In this document: piece after piece, positions 8,834 to 15,367 of the stretch
Layout of the letters: each line of letters begins with the position of its first letter
Position numbering within the stretch: the first letter of the stretch is position 1
NCBI GenBank assembly: GCA_017848205.1
Contig: JAGDDO010000204.1
Span: 1-18,547 of the forward strand
Reading direction: 5' to 3'
Origin: Oscillospiraceae bacterium
Lineage (GTDB): Bacteria; Bacillota_A; Clostridia; Oscillospirales; Ruminococcaceae
Length of the DNA stretch: 18,547 nucleotides
Made by a program: the position numbers and the translations under genes
Notes under the pieces: model-generated
What the model saw: the letters and a program-made list of their open reading frames with translations, nothing else
Databases searched by the model: none
Told to the model about the DNA's origin: nothing

Positions 8834-8866
8834 TTTTCCACATCGTGTTGAAAATGCTGTGGAAAA
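8834..8866. promoter_or_regulatory. Inverted pair of DnaA boxes
   Basis: TTTTCCACA (8834-8842) and its exact reverse complement TGTGGAAAA (8858-8866) are separated by 15 bases. Both fit the DnaA-box consensus TTWTNCACA. They lie just past the dnaA stop. The same inverted repeat could fold as a 9-bp stem and contribute to dnaA transcript termination. Confidence 0.65.
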
Positions 8867-8882
8867 CCTGAGGATTTACTGT

Positions 8883-10268
8883 TTATTTACCTTTGTCACG
8901 GATGTTTTTGATAATGTCATCCACCATTTCGCGGAGGCTTGAATCGGTTTTCAGGTTATGTTCAACACTGTTTATAGCATATACTATAGTTGAGTGGTCA
9001 CGTCCGCCGAATTCAGTTCCGATAGATACCAGAGACATCTGTGTGATCTCACGAACCACGTAAATAGCGACTTTACGGGCATTTGAGATCTGCGATGAAC
9101 GCTTCTGTGAGCGTATGTCGTCAGGCGTTACGCCGTAAACATTTGCCACTTCGCCTATTATTTTTTCGACTGTGATCGGTATAGGCTGGTCGTCATTGAG
9201 TATGTCCCTTATAACGCTCTGCGCCATAGCTATTGTCGGAGGGCTTCCTGCAAGGTGCTTGAGAGCCTTGAGCTTCTTAACTGCGCCTTCGAGCTGTCTT
9301 ATATTTGTTTTAAGTCTGTTTGCAATGAATTCTGAAACTTCGTCCGGAAGATTGAGGTCTAAAAGTTCAGCTTTTCTTCTGATAATAGCGATCCTTGTTT
9401 CAAAGTCAGGAGTTGAGATGTCTGCGATAAGACCCCATTCGAAACGGTTTCTGATCCTGTCTTCGAGTGTTTTGATATCTTTCGGAGGCTTATCTGATGT
9501 GAGAACTATCTGACGGCCGTCCTTGTGAAGCTCGTTGAATGTATGGAAGAATTCCTCCTGGGTACTTTCCTTTCCGGCGATGAACTGTACGTCGTCGACC
9601 AGAAGAACATCAGCTTTGCGGTACTTTTCATGGAAAGTGGTGGTTTCCTTTTTCATCTTGATAGCTTCGATAAGCTCGTTTGAGAATGTCTCGCCCGTTA
9701 CATAAATAATGTTTATATCAGGCTTGCGGCTCTTCATTTCATTTGAAATAGCTGTGAGAAGGTGGGTCTTTCCGAGTCCGCTCGGGCCGTAGATAAACAG
9801 AGGATTGTATGTCCTGCCGTTGTTGTCGCTGTTGCCTTTGGCAACTGCTGTGCATGCTGCATAGGCAAACTGGTTCGAACTGCCTACTATAAAAGTATCA
9901 AAGGTATAGTCGTATTCAGCTCCCTCGAGCTTTTCTTCAAGCTGCTTGCTTATAATATCGTACTGCTGTGTGTCAAATTTCGTTACGGTATTCTGCGGAT
10001 CCTGTGTTGTGATGACTATGTCAGGCTCGATGCCTGTTACCTCGAGAAAAGCTTTTTTGAACGTAGCCTCGTAGTTTGATACAAATGTGTTTTTCTGGAA
10101 ATCCGTTGCAAAGAAAAGTGTTACCTGTTTTCCGTCGAAGTCTCTTGCTTCGAGAGGAACTATCCAGAGTTTATACGCTGTTTCCTGTACTGCTCCTGAA
10201 TCAAGACAATGTTTTTTGACTTTCTCAAAAAGCTCATCAAAAGAGTTAAAGGAATAGCCTTCCGGCAT
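8883..10268 (-). CDS. dnaA: Chromosomal replication initiator protein DnaA
   Basis: DnaA is the AAA+ ATPase that binds DnaA boxes and melts the origin. In the 461-residue form, Walker A is GPSGLGKT (161-168), Walker B is VLLVDDVQF (about 221-229), and the arginine-finger segment is LEDRIRNRFEWGL. The C-terminal helix-turn-helix signature GGRDHSTIVYA lies at about 421-431. Domain I (1-85) and a short linker precede the ATPase. An in-frame ATG at 10277 directly abuts AGGAGG with no spacer. The ATG at 10268 (MPEGYSF) lies nine bases from that site, so I chose it. A sigma-A-type promoter is seen upstream, with a GTTAAC at its -35 edge. Confidence 0.96.
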   Translation of the reverse strand: MPEGYSFNSFDELFEKVKKHCLDSGAVQETAYKLWIVPLEARDFDGKQVTLFFATDFQKNTFVSNYEATFKKAFLEVTGIEPDIVITTQDPQNTVTKFDTQQYDIISKQLEEKLEGAEYDYTFDTFIVGSSNQFAYAACTAVAKGNSDNNGRTYNPLFIYGPSGLGKTHLLTAISNEMKSRKPDINIIYVTGETFSNELIEAIKMKKETTTFHEKYRKADVLLVDDVQFIAGKESTQEEFFHTFNELHKDGRQIVLTSDKPPKDIKTLEDRIRNRFEWGLIADISTPDFETRIAIIRRKAELLDLNLPDEVSEFIANRLKTNIRQLEGAVKKLKALKHLAGSPPTIAMAQSVIRDILNDDQPIPITVEKIIGEVANVYGVTPDDIRSQKRSSQISNARKVAIYVVREITQMSLVSIGTEFGGRDHSTIVYAINSVEHNLKTDSSLREMVDDIIKNIRDKGK

Positions 10269-10277
10269 TGTTTTCAT

Positions 10278-10283
10278 CCTCCT
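10278..10283 (-). promoter_or_regulatory. Shine-Dalgarno site that decides the dnaA start
   Basis: AGGAGG on the minus strand directly touches the ATG at 10277 and is nine bases from the ATG at 10268. Spacing supports the second ATG as the initiator. Confidence 0.75.
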
Positions 10284-10307
10284 GTAAAATATTTTCCGGG
10301 CTGTTCT

Positions 10308-10502
10308 GTTAACTGGCTCTTAAGCTCCGGATGTGCTGGTTGCGACCTTAAAAAGGACACAATTACAATTATTATCATTATAGCACAGCCGAAAGAATAT
10401 TTCAAGTTAACTATTTCCGCGCGGAATGATATTTCCACCCGGCGGAAGGGACGTGAAAACGGGAATTCCGTTAACTTTCTCCGTTAACTTCGCGGCGTTA
10501 AC
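10308..10502. repeat. Cluster of five GTTAAC palindromes upstream of dnaA
   Basis: Copies start at 10308, 10406, 10470, 10483 and 10497. The 10406 copy immediately precedes the dnaA -35 hexamer on the minus strand, and the 10308 copy lies in the dnaA leader. The last three are spaced 13 and 14 bases apart. Together with the cluster at 8457-8801 they bracket dnaA. Confidence 0.85.
10377..10405 (-). promoter_or_regulatory. Predicted sigma-A promoter of dnaA
   Basis: On the minus strand, TTGAAA (10400-10405) is followed by a 17-base spacer and TATAAT (10377-10382). An upstream TG gives an extended -10 (TGCTATAAT). Transcription would start near 10370, leaving a leader of about 100 bases before the dnaA ATG. 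Confidence 0.75.
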
Positions 10503-10596
10503 GAAATTTATTTATGCAGGTTACGTTATATAGTATAGATTTTAAGCTTGCGAATTGTGGGATTGATACATTATTTTTTTTATTTCCGAAAAACAC

Positions 10597-10626
10597 TTGA
10601 CACGACTGTTTATGTTGGGATATAAT
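10597..10626 (+). promoter_or_regulatory. Consensus sigma-A promoter of the rpmH operon
   Basis: TTGACA (10597-10602) and TATAAT (10621-10626) both match the consensus exactly, with an 18-base spacer. A T-rich run at 10571-10583 lies upstream and could act as an UP-like element. Transcription would start near 10633. Confidence 0.88.
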
Positions 10627-10632
10627 TTATTA

Positions 10633-10759
10633 TTGCAGGGTTATGTTATTTATTCAGTATTCATTTTTTCATGAATATTTAAGCTGCTTTAAGTGCAGTT
10701 TACTGCGAATAAAACTGTAGGGCACACTTACCGGGTGCCTTGTATAAATTTAAGACACT
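10633..10759 (+). other. Structured 5' leader of rpmH
   Basis: About 140 bases separate the predicted start site from the rpmH ATG. Small hairpins are visible: ATTCAT/ATGAAT (about 10660-10678), GCAGT/ACTGC (10695-10706) and GGGCAC/GTGCCT (10720-10740). A leader this long for a 44-residue ribosomal protein gene allows post-transcriptional control, but I recognise no known riboswitch or ribosomal-protein motif. Confidence 0.4.
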
Positions 10760-10772
10760 GGAGGTAATAATA

Positions 10773-10907
10773 ATGAAAAGAACTTATCAGCCAAAGAAGA
10801 TCCACAGAAAGAAGGAGCACGGCTTCAGAAAGAGAATGTCTACAGCTAACGGACGCAAGGTTCTTGCAAGAAGACGTTCAAAGGGCAGAGCAAGACTCAC
10901 TCACTAA
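10773..10907 (+). CDS. rpmH: 50S ribosomal protein L34
   Basis: The 44-residue, very basic product starts [20 protein letters not shown] and ends [11 protein letters not shown], an unmistakable L34. L34 is a late-assembling large-subunit protein. GGAGG at 10760-10764 lies eight bases before the ATG. It is the first gene of the plus-strand operon, driven by the consensus promoter at 10597, with rnpA following after 122 bases as in most bacteria. Confidence 0.97.
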   Translation: MKRTYQPKKIHRKKEHGFRKRMSTANGRKVLARRRSKGRARLTH

Positions 10908-10920
10908 TTTGTTTTCAGCT

Positions 10921-10948
10921 TGTCAGTGACGGTTTCCCGTTGCTGACA
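10921..10948 (+). terminator. Hairpin in the rpmH-rnpA spacer (attenuator or processing site)
   Basis: A 12-bp stem, with two G-T pairs, joins 10921-10932 with 10937-10948 over a TTTC loop, 13 bases past the rpmH stop. The following bases are A-rich with only a short T stretch, so full termination is doubtful. Partial termination or mRNA processing could keep L34 expression above that of rnpA. Confidence 0.45.
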
Positions 10949-10976
10949 GCAAAAATTTATTAACTATGTTCATGAA

Positions 10977-11003
10977 GGCCACAATTGTTTTGATTTTGTG
11001 GTC
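10977..11003 (+). other. Second hairpin ahead of rnpA
   Basis: GGCCACAA (10977-10984) can pair with TTGTGGTC (10996-11003), with one G-T pair, followed by TATTTAATTAAT. It ends 26 bases before the rnpA ATG. It may act with the upstream hairpin as a weak terminator or influence rnpA translation. Confidence 0.35.
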
Positions 11004-11029
11004 TATTTAATTAATAAGTAAACATTTTT

Positions 11030-11392
11030 ATGGTTTATTCTGAGGTATTAAATAAAAATAAAGATTTTCTGGATCTGTACCGGCGCGGCAGGTCAATAGT
11101 CTCAAAGACTGTTGTTATCTACTTCAGACCAAACGGACTTCCGTGCAACAGATTCGGCATAACAGCCGGAAAAAAAGTCGGCAATGCTGTTATGAGAAAC
11201 CGTGCAAAACGAATAATAAGACAGGCTTATCGTGATAATGAACTCCTGTTTCCTGTCGGCATCGACATAGTTTTCGTTGCCAGAAGGTCTGCAGCAGAGG
11301 TAAAGGAAGCTGTTCTTGACAGCTACATAAAGAATTTTGCAGCTATGCAGATAAACGAACATCTTGCCCAGACGGAGGAGACGAACCTATGA
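11030..11392 (+). CDS. rnpA: Ribonuclease P protein component
   Basis: RnpA assists the catalytic RNA of RNase P in maturing tRNA 5' ends. The 120-residue product has the usual start ([15 protein letters not shown]) and the RNR signature [14 protein letters not shown] at about 48-61, which contacts the [12 protein letters not shown] strand-helix block follows. Length is normal. No good Shine-Dalgarno precedes the ATG at 11030, only an A/T-rich segment, so translation may be weak. The stop overlaps the yidD ATG by four bases (ATGA). Confidence 0.95.
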   Translation: MVYSEVLNKNKDFLDLYRRGRSIVSKTVVIYFRPNGLPCNRFGITAGKKVGNAVMRNRAKRIIRQAYRDNELLFPVGIDIVFVARRSAAEVKEAVLDSYIKNFAAMQINEHLAQTEETNL

Positions 11393-11661
11393 GATCATTC
11401 ATGATCAGACTGTATCTGTTTCCTGTCAGGTTTTACAGGAGATTCATATCTCCTCTTTTTCCACCCTGCTGTCGTTTTACTCCTACATGTTCTGCCTATG
11501 CGGTAACTGCAATAGAAAGATTCGGTATCATAAAAGGAACAGTACTTTCCGCATGGCGTATACTCAGATGCAATCCGTTCTGTAAGGGCGGGATCGACAA
11601 TGTTCCGGAGGAGTTCAGTTTATTCAAAAAAAAGAGACAAGATGGAGGAGATAATCTTTGA
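11389..11661 (+). CDS. yidD: Membrane protein insertion efficiency factor YidD
   Basis: The 90-residue product carries the YidD hallmark: [20 protein letters not shown] followed by [10 protein letters not shown] and [17 protein letters not shown]. This small amphipathic protein supports YidC-dependent membrane insertion. GGAGGAG lies eight bases before the ATG, inside rnpA. Its stop TGA overlaps the TTG start of yidC, so the three genes are translationally linked. Confidence 0.95.
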   Translation: MRSFMIRLYLFPVRFYRRFISPLFPPCCRFTPTCSAYAVTAIERFGIIKGTVLSAWRILRCNPFCKGGIDNVPEEFSLFKKKRQDGGDNL

Positions 11662-12836
11662 AGATTTTAGGTTATCCTTTAGGCTGGATAATGTACGGCA
11701 TCTATAACTTCTGCAAGAGTTACGGACTGTCACTTATTATATTTGCAATACTCACCAAGGCAATACTGCTTCCGCTGAACATCAAGAGCCAGCAGAGCGC
11801 AGCCAAGATGAGAGCACTTAATCCTAAACTGGAAAAGATCAAAAAGAGCTTTTCAAACAATCCGCAGCGAATTCAGGAGGAGCAGATGAAGCTCCAGAAT
11901 GAGGAAGGCGTAAACCCGATGGCAGGATGTCTGCCGGCACTTATTCAGTTTCCTATACTTTTTGGTATCGTAGACGTTGTTTACAAGCCGCTTACTCATA
12001 TTCTCCGTATCAGCAAGGAAACACTTTCAGCTGCACACGACATACTTGAAAAGATCCCTGATGTTGCAAAACAGGATCTTTCACCTAACTATCAGGAACT
12101 TGCCATTATCAAATATGCTACTGATCCTTCATACAGCAGCTACTTTTCGGAAATGGGCAACGATTTCCTCTCAAAGATCAATGATTTTCAGGATCACAAC
12201 ATGTTCCTCGGCTACATCAACCTTGCAACAAAGGCTGATTTTCATCCGCAGGCATGGACAGCAGGTGCTGTGGCACTTATCATTATCCCGATCCTTTCAG
12301 GTCTTGTAAATCTTGCAACAACACTTATCTCACAGATCCACCAGAAGAAGACGAATCCGGCAATGGCTACAATGGGAAGCATGAACCTTATGATGTACGG
12401 TATGTCCATATTCTACGTATGGTTCTCATTCTCGATCCCTTCAGGTGCCGCTTTCTACTGGACAGTTTCAGGTCTTTTGGGACTTATACAGATGGTCGCA
12501 TTCAACAAATACTACACACAGGAAAGATGTGAAGCACTTCTTGCGGCCGACAAGGAAAAGAATAAAAACAGAAAACCGGGCTTTATGGCAAAGCTTATGG
12601 AACAGCAGCAGGAAATGCTCGCTCAGCAGAACGGTACAGCAGCTACATATGCAGGTTCTGCAGCAAAGGCACGCGGCGGACTTTCCAAGTCTGAGTTCAA
12701 TGAAAAAAGCAGAAATGCCATTAATGAAGCAAGAAAGATAATCGATGTTAAATACACCGATGAGGGTACGGACGATGATGCTCTTGAGGCAGCAAGAAGA
12801 CGTATGGCTCAGAAATACGGTGATGACACAGAATAA
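11658..12836 (+). CDS. yidC: Membrane protein insertase YidC/Oxa1
   Basis: YidC inserts membrane proteins alone or with SecYEG. The 392-residue product has five hydrophobic segments (about 22-40, 90-112, 200-222, 243-259 and 263-283). A charged cytoplasmic hairpin lies between the first two, with [18 protein letters not shown] at the second. K34 stands where B. subtilis SpoIIIJ has the groove arginine. There is no lipoprotein signal. About 100 extra residues after 283 form a Gln/Ala-rich, charged tail that could contact ribosomes. The start is TTG, seven bases after GGAGGAG and overlapping the yidD stop. A repeat element separates it from jag. Confidence 0.94.
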   Translation: MKILGYPLGWIMYGIYNFCKSYGLSLIIFAILTKAILLPLNIKSQQSAAKMRALNPKLEKIKKSFSNNPQRIQEEQMKLQNEEGVNPMAGCLPALIQFPILFGIVDVVYKPLTHILRISKETLSAAHDILEKIPDVAKQDLSPNYQELAIIKYATDPSYSSYFSEMGNDFLSKINDFQDHNMFLGYINLATKADFHPQAWTAGAVALIIIPILSGLVNLATTLISQIHQKKTNPAMATMGSMNLMMYGMSIFYVWFSFSIPSGAAFYWTVSGLLGLIQMVAFNKYYTQERCEALLAADKEKNKNRKPGFMAKLMEQQQEMLAQQNGTAATYAGSAAKARGGLSKSEFNEKSRNAINEARKIIDVKYTDEGTDDDALEAARRRMAQKYGDDTE

Positions 12837-12844
12837 ATTTTTAG

Positions 12845-12953
12845 GGAAACGCTGATTTATTCATAAATCAGCGTGGGGTTCGGGGCGAAGCCCCGCAATC
12901 TCCCCGCCTCAGCAATCCGGCGACGCCGGATTGCTGGCTTAATCAGTGTTTCC
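12845..12953 (-). mobile_element. MITE-like palindromic element, copy 2 (109 bp, inverted)
   Basis: Read on the minus strand this is the same element as at 184-291: it begins GGAAACACTGATTAA, ends AAATCAGCGTTTCC, and is bracketed by CTAA (TTAG on plus at 12841-12844 and 12954-12957). The 11-bp hairpin at 12850-12860/12863-12873 is unchanged. The CCGG hairpin (12911-12921/12925-12935) carries a compensated A-T to C-G change relative to copy 1. It lies between yidC and jag; removing it would leave a gap of about 35 bases. It may affect read-through into jag. Confidence 0.82.
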
Positions 12954-12984
12954 TTAGTTCTAATCAGTAAAAAGGAGTGATTGA

Positions 12985-13908
12985 ATGAAAAACGTATTTA
13001 TCGGCAAAACAGTTGAAGAAGCCAGAATGAAGGCAGCAGAGGCTTTCGGAGTTCCAGAAAGCGAGATCAGCTTTACAGTTCTTGAGGAACCTAAAAAGGG
13101 TTTTCTCGGGATCATGAAGGGCGAAGCAAGAGTAGAGGCAGTTTATGACTCTGCTGAACCGGCAGCATACGAACCGGCACCTGTACCTGCAGCAGAACCT
13201 GTAACTGAAACAGTATCAGTTTCAGAAGTTCCGGAGGCAGCAGCGGCTGAGGCTCCTAAGGCAGAAAAGAAATTTGACGGAAGCAAGGCTGAAGCAGCAG
13301 TTGAGTATATTCTCAATATCTTCGATAAAATGGGTGTCAAAGCAGAATATACTTATGAAGAAACTGAGGACGGCGTAATTATCAACCTCAACAGTGATGA
13401 CACAAGCTTTATAATCGGCAGAAGAGGCGAAAATCTTGACGCTATCCAGTATTTAGCTTCAATGTTCTGCAACAGAATAGATGACGAGTACTACAGAGTC
13501 GTTCTTGACAGCAACGGATACAGGGAAAAGAGAAAGAAGACTCTTGAAGATCTTGCAAAGAAGATCGCAAAGAATGTACTCAGATCAGGACGCTCCACAG
13601 TTCTTGAACCGATGAACCCTTACGAAAGAAGGATCATTCATTCAATGATCTCAGAAATAGAAGGTGTTTCTTCACGTTCTGTAGGTGAGGAACCATACAG
13701 AAAAATAATCATTTCATCACTTGTCAAGAAAGAACGCAGACACGGTGACAAGCGCGGCGGCAAGGGCGGCGGACGCAGAGGCGGCGGAAGAAACAGAAAC
13801 TTCGAGCCTAAGTCACTCGATCTTAAGACAAGCTTTGAAAAGGACTATAAAAAGCCAAAGCCGGAGGATGACCTCAAGGCTGGTCTTTACGGAAAAATCG
13901 AAATATGA
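12985..13908 (+). CDS. jag: Jag (SpoIIIJ-associated) RNA-binding protein, KhpB family
   Basis: The 307-residue protein has a Jag-N domain (1-55, with KKGFLGIM), a Pro/Ala/Glu-rich linker (about 55-98), a KH domain with GRRG at 145-148, and an R3H domain with R215 and H219. The last ~60 residues include an Arg/Gly-rich stretch (251-270) not usual in the family. KhpB binds RNA and, in streptococci, affects cell elongation. AAGGAG lies seven bases before the ATG. The usual yidC-jag pairing is kept despite the repeat between them. Confidence 0.93.
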   Translation: MKNVFIGKTVEEARMKAAEAFGVPESEISFTVLEEPKKGFLGIMKGEARVEAVYDSAEPAAYEPAPVPAAEPVTETVSVSEVPEAAAAEAPKAEKKFDGSKAEAAVEYILNIFDKMGVKAEYTYEETEDGVIINLNSDDTSFIIGRRGENLDAIQYLASMFCNRIDDEYYRVVLDSNGYREKRKKTLEDLAKKIAKNVLRSGRSTVLEPMNPYERRIIHSMISEIEGVSSRSVGEEPYRKIIISSLVKKERRHGDKRGGKGGGRRGGGRNRNFEPKSLDLKTSFEKDYKKPKPEDDLKAGLYGKIEI

Positions 13909-13914
13909 TCATTG

Positions 13915-13947
13915 TTTCCCCGGTGAAATTATCTTTCATCGGGGAAA
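13915..13947 (+). other. Strong hairpin between jag and mnmE
   Basis: TTTCCCCGGTGAAA (13915-13928) pairs with TTTCATCGGGGAAA (13934-13947) over a five-base loop, a 14-bp stem with one G-T pair. There is no U-tract, so it may be a processing site, an mRNA stabiliser or a weak terminator rather than a full one. Confidence 0.5.
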
Positions 13948-13987
13948 TGTTTAGTTATATAGTATCAGAGGATGGTGCGGAAAATTT

Positions 13988-15352
13988 ATGTCTACAGTTG
14001 CTGCAATATCAACACCTAATGCAGTCGGAGGTATCGCTGTTATAAGAATATCCGGCGAAGACGCGTTTGCGGTATCTGACAGGGTGTTCAGGGCTTTCAG
14101 CGGAAAAAAGGTTTCTGAAATGGAGGGGTACACCTGTGCCTACGGTGAAGTTTCGGAAAAAGGTGAAAAACTTGATGATGTTGTTCTGACGGTTTTCCGT
14201 GCACCGAAAAGCTATACAGGTGAGGACGTCGCCGAGATCTCATGTCACGGAGGTCTGTTCATAACAAGACAGATACTCAGACTCGTGCTTGCATCGGGAG
14301 CAGAGCTTGCTGAACCGGGCGAGTTTACGAAAAGGGCGTTTTTAAACGGTAAAATGTCGCTTACACAGGCTGAAGCGGTAATGGACGTAATTTCGTCGAC
14401 AGGAAAGAATGAACTTAAGTTTGCCGTTGCTCTGAAGGACGGAGCGATGTTCAGAAGAATTACTTCGGTAAGGGAAAAGCTTGTAAAGATCTTAGGTGAT
14501 CTTGCGGCCTGGGCCGATTATCCGGAGGAAGAGGACATTCCGTTTGTCGAGCCGGATAAGCTTGAAGCTGATCTTACGGATATAAAGGCTGATCTTATGA
14601 AACTTTCCGCTACCTACGACTACGGAAAGATAATTCGTGAGGGTATCAATACAGTTATCGTCGGCAGACCGAACGTGGGCAAGTCAACGCTTATGAACTG
14701 TCTGAGCGGATATGAGCGGAGTATTGTTACGAATATTGCCGGAACGACCAGGGACGTGGTTGAGGAGTATGTAAAGATAGGCGAGCTTACCATTCGTCTT
14801 TCCGATACTGCCGGCATAAGAAACACTGATGACCAGATAGAACAGCGCGGCGTTGAGATAGCCTACGGAAAAATAAAGGAAGCTGACCTCATACTTGCCG
14901 TTTTTGACTCATCGGAGCATCTTTCAGATGATGACAGAAAGATCATCGATTCACTTAAGGAAAGAAATGCGATAGCTCTTCTAAACAAATCCGACAAGGA
15001 GAGGGTCGCTGATATAGAATATCTGCGTGAGCATTTTAAATATGTTATAGAAATATCTGCCAAGACTTCCGGCGGTATCGAGGGACTGGAAGAGGTGCTT
15101 GAGAAGATGTTCATAAACGAGGAGATCGATTCGAATGACGGTATAATCGCAAATGAACGTCAGAAGATCTGCCTTGAAATGTCACTTGATTCAGTAAACG
15201 AAGCTCTTGCGGCGCTGAGGGCGGGCGAGAGCCTTGATGCTGTAACTGTCGTTATAGACGAAGCACTTGCGGCTCTTCTGAAGCTTACAGGTGAAAAGGT
15301 TACGGACAGTGTTGTGGATGAAGTATTCTCACGCTTCTGCGTCGGAAAGTAG
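13988..15352 (+). CDS. mnmE: tRNA modification GTPase MnmE
   Basis: MnmE works with MnmG to add an aminomethyl-type group at U34 of certain tRNAs. The 454-residue product shows the N-terminal folate-binding domain (AAISTPNAVGGIAVIRISG), a G domain with P-loop GRPNVGKS (226-233), DTAG (273-276) and NKSD (333-336), and the C-terminal FCVGK tail containing the catalytic cysteine. The start matches the family; the ribosome site is GAGG-like and moderate. mnmG follows after 15 bases. Confidence 0.97.
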   Translation: MSTVAAISTPNAVGGIAVIRISGEDAFAVSDRVFRAFSGKKVSEMEGYTCAYGEVSEKGEKLDDVVLTVFRAPKSYTGEDVAEISCHGGLFITRQILRLVLASGAELAEPGEFTKRAFLNGKMSLTQAEAVMDVISSTGKNELKFAVALKDGAMFRRITSVREKLVKILGDLAAWADYPEEEDIPFVEPDKLEADLTDIKADLMKLSATYDYGKIIREGINTVIVGRPNVGKSTLMNCLSGYERSIVTNIAGTTRDVVEEYVKIGELTIRLSDTAGIRNTDDQIEQRGVEIAYGKIKEADLILAVFDSSEHLSDDDRKIIDSLKERNAIALLNKSDKERVADIEYLREHFKYVIEISAKTSGGIEGLEEVLEKMFINEEIDSNDGIIANERQKICLEMSLDSVNEALAALRAGESLDAVTVVIDEALAALLKLTGEKVTDSVVDEVFSRFCVGK

Positions 15353-15367
15353 GAAAGGAAAGTTTTC

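Larger units (their letters stand above)
8437..8882. other. Candidate replication origin (dnaA-dnaN intergenic region)
   Basis: This 446-bp stretch has no gene. It holds an AT-rich tract beside dnaN (8468-8500), eight GTTAAC hexamers (8457-8801), an inverted pair of TTTTCCACA DnaA-box matches beside the dnaA stop, and a CCGGCTT/AAGCCGG hairpin at 8739-8759. Two further boxes differ from TTWTNCACA only at the first base (CTTTGCACA at 8568-8576 and CTTTACACA at 8711-8719). In many Firmicutes the unwinding region lies between dnaA and dnaN, so this is the best oriC candidate in the window. That function is inferred, not shown. A dnaN promoter probably also lies here, but I could not identify one with confidence. 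Confidence 0.75.
10269..10772. other. Divergent dnaA-rpmH intergenic region
   Basis: This 504-bp gene-free stretch holds the dnaA ribosome site and promoter (minus strand), five GTTAAC hexamers (10308-10502), a perfect TTCCGCGCGGAA palindrome (10415-10426), and the rpmH promoter with its leader (plus strand). I see no DnaA box within one mismatch of TTWTNCACA. In bipartite Firmicute origins the upstream sub-region lies here, so this may be the second half of the origin. That is an inference. Confidence 0.7.

Noticed and set aside
8834..8866. Intrinsic terminator of dnaA
   Set aside because: The inverted repeat has a 15-base loop and no T-run on the minus strand; DnaA boxes explain it better.
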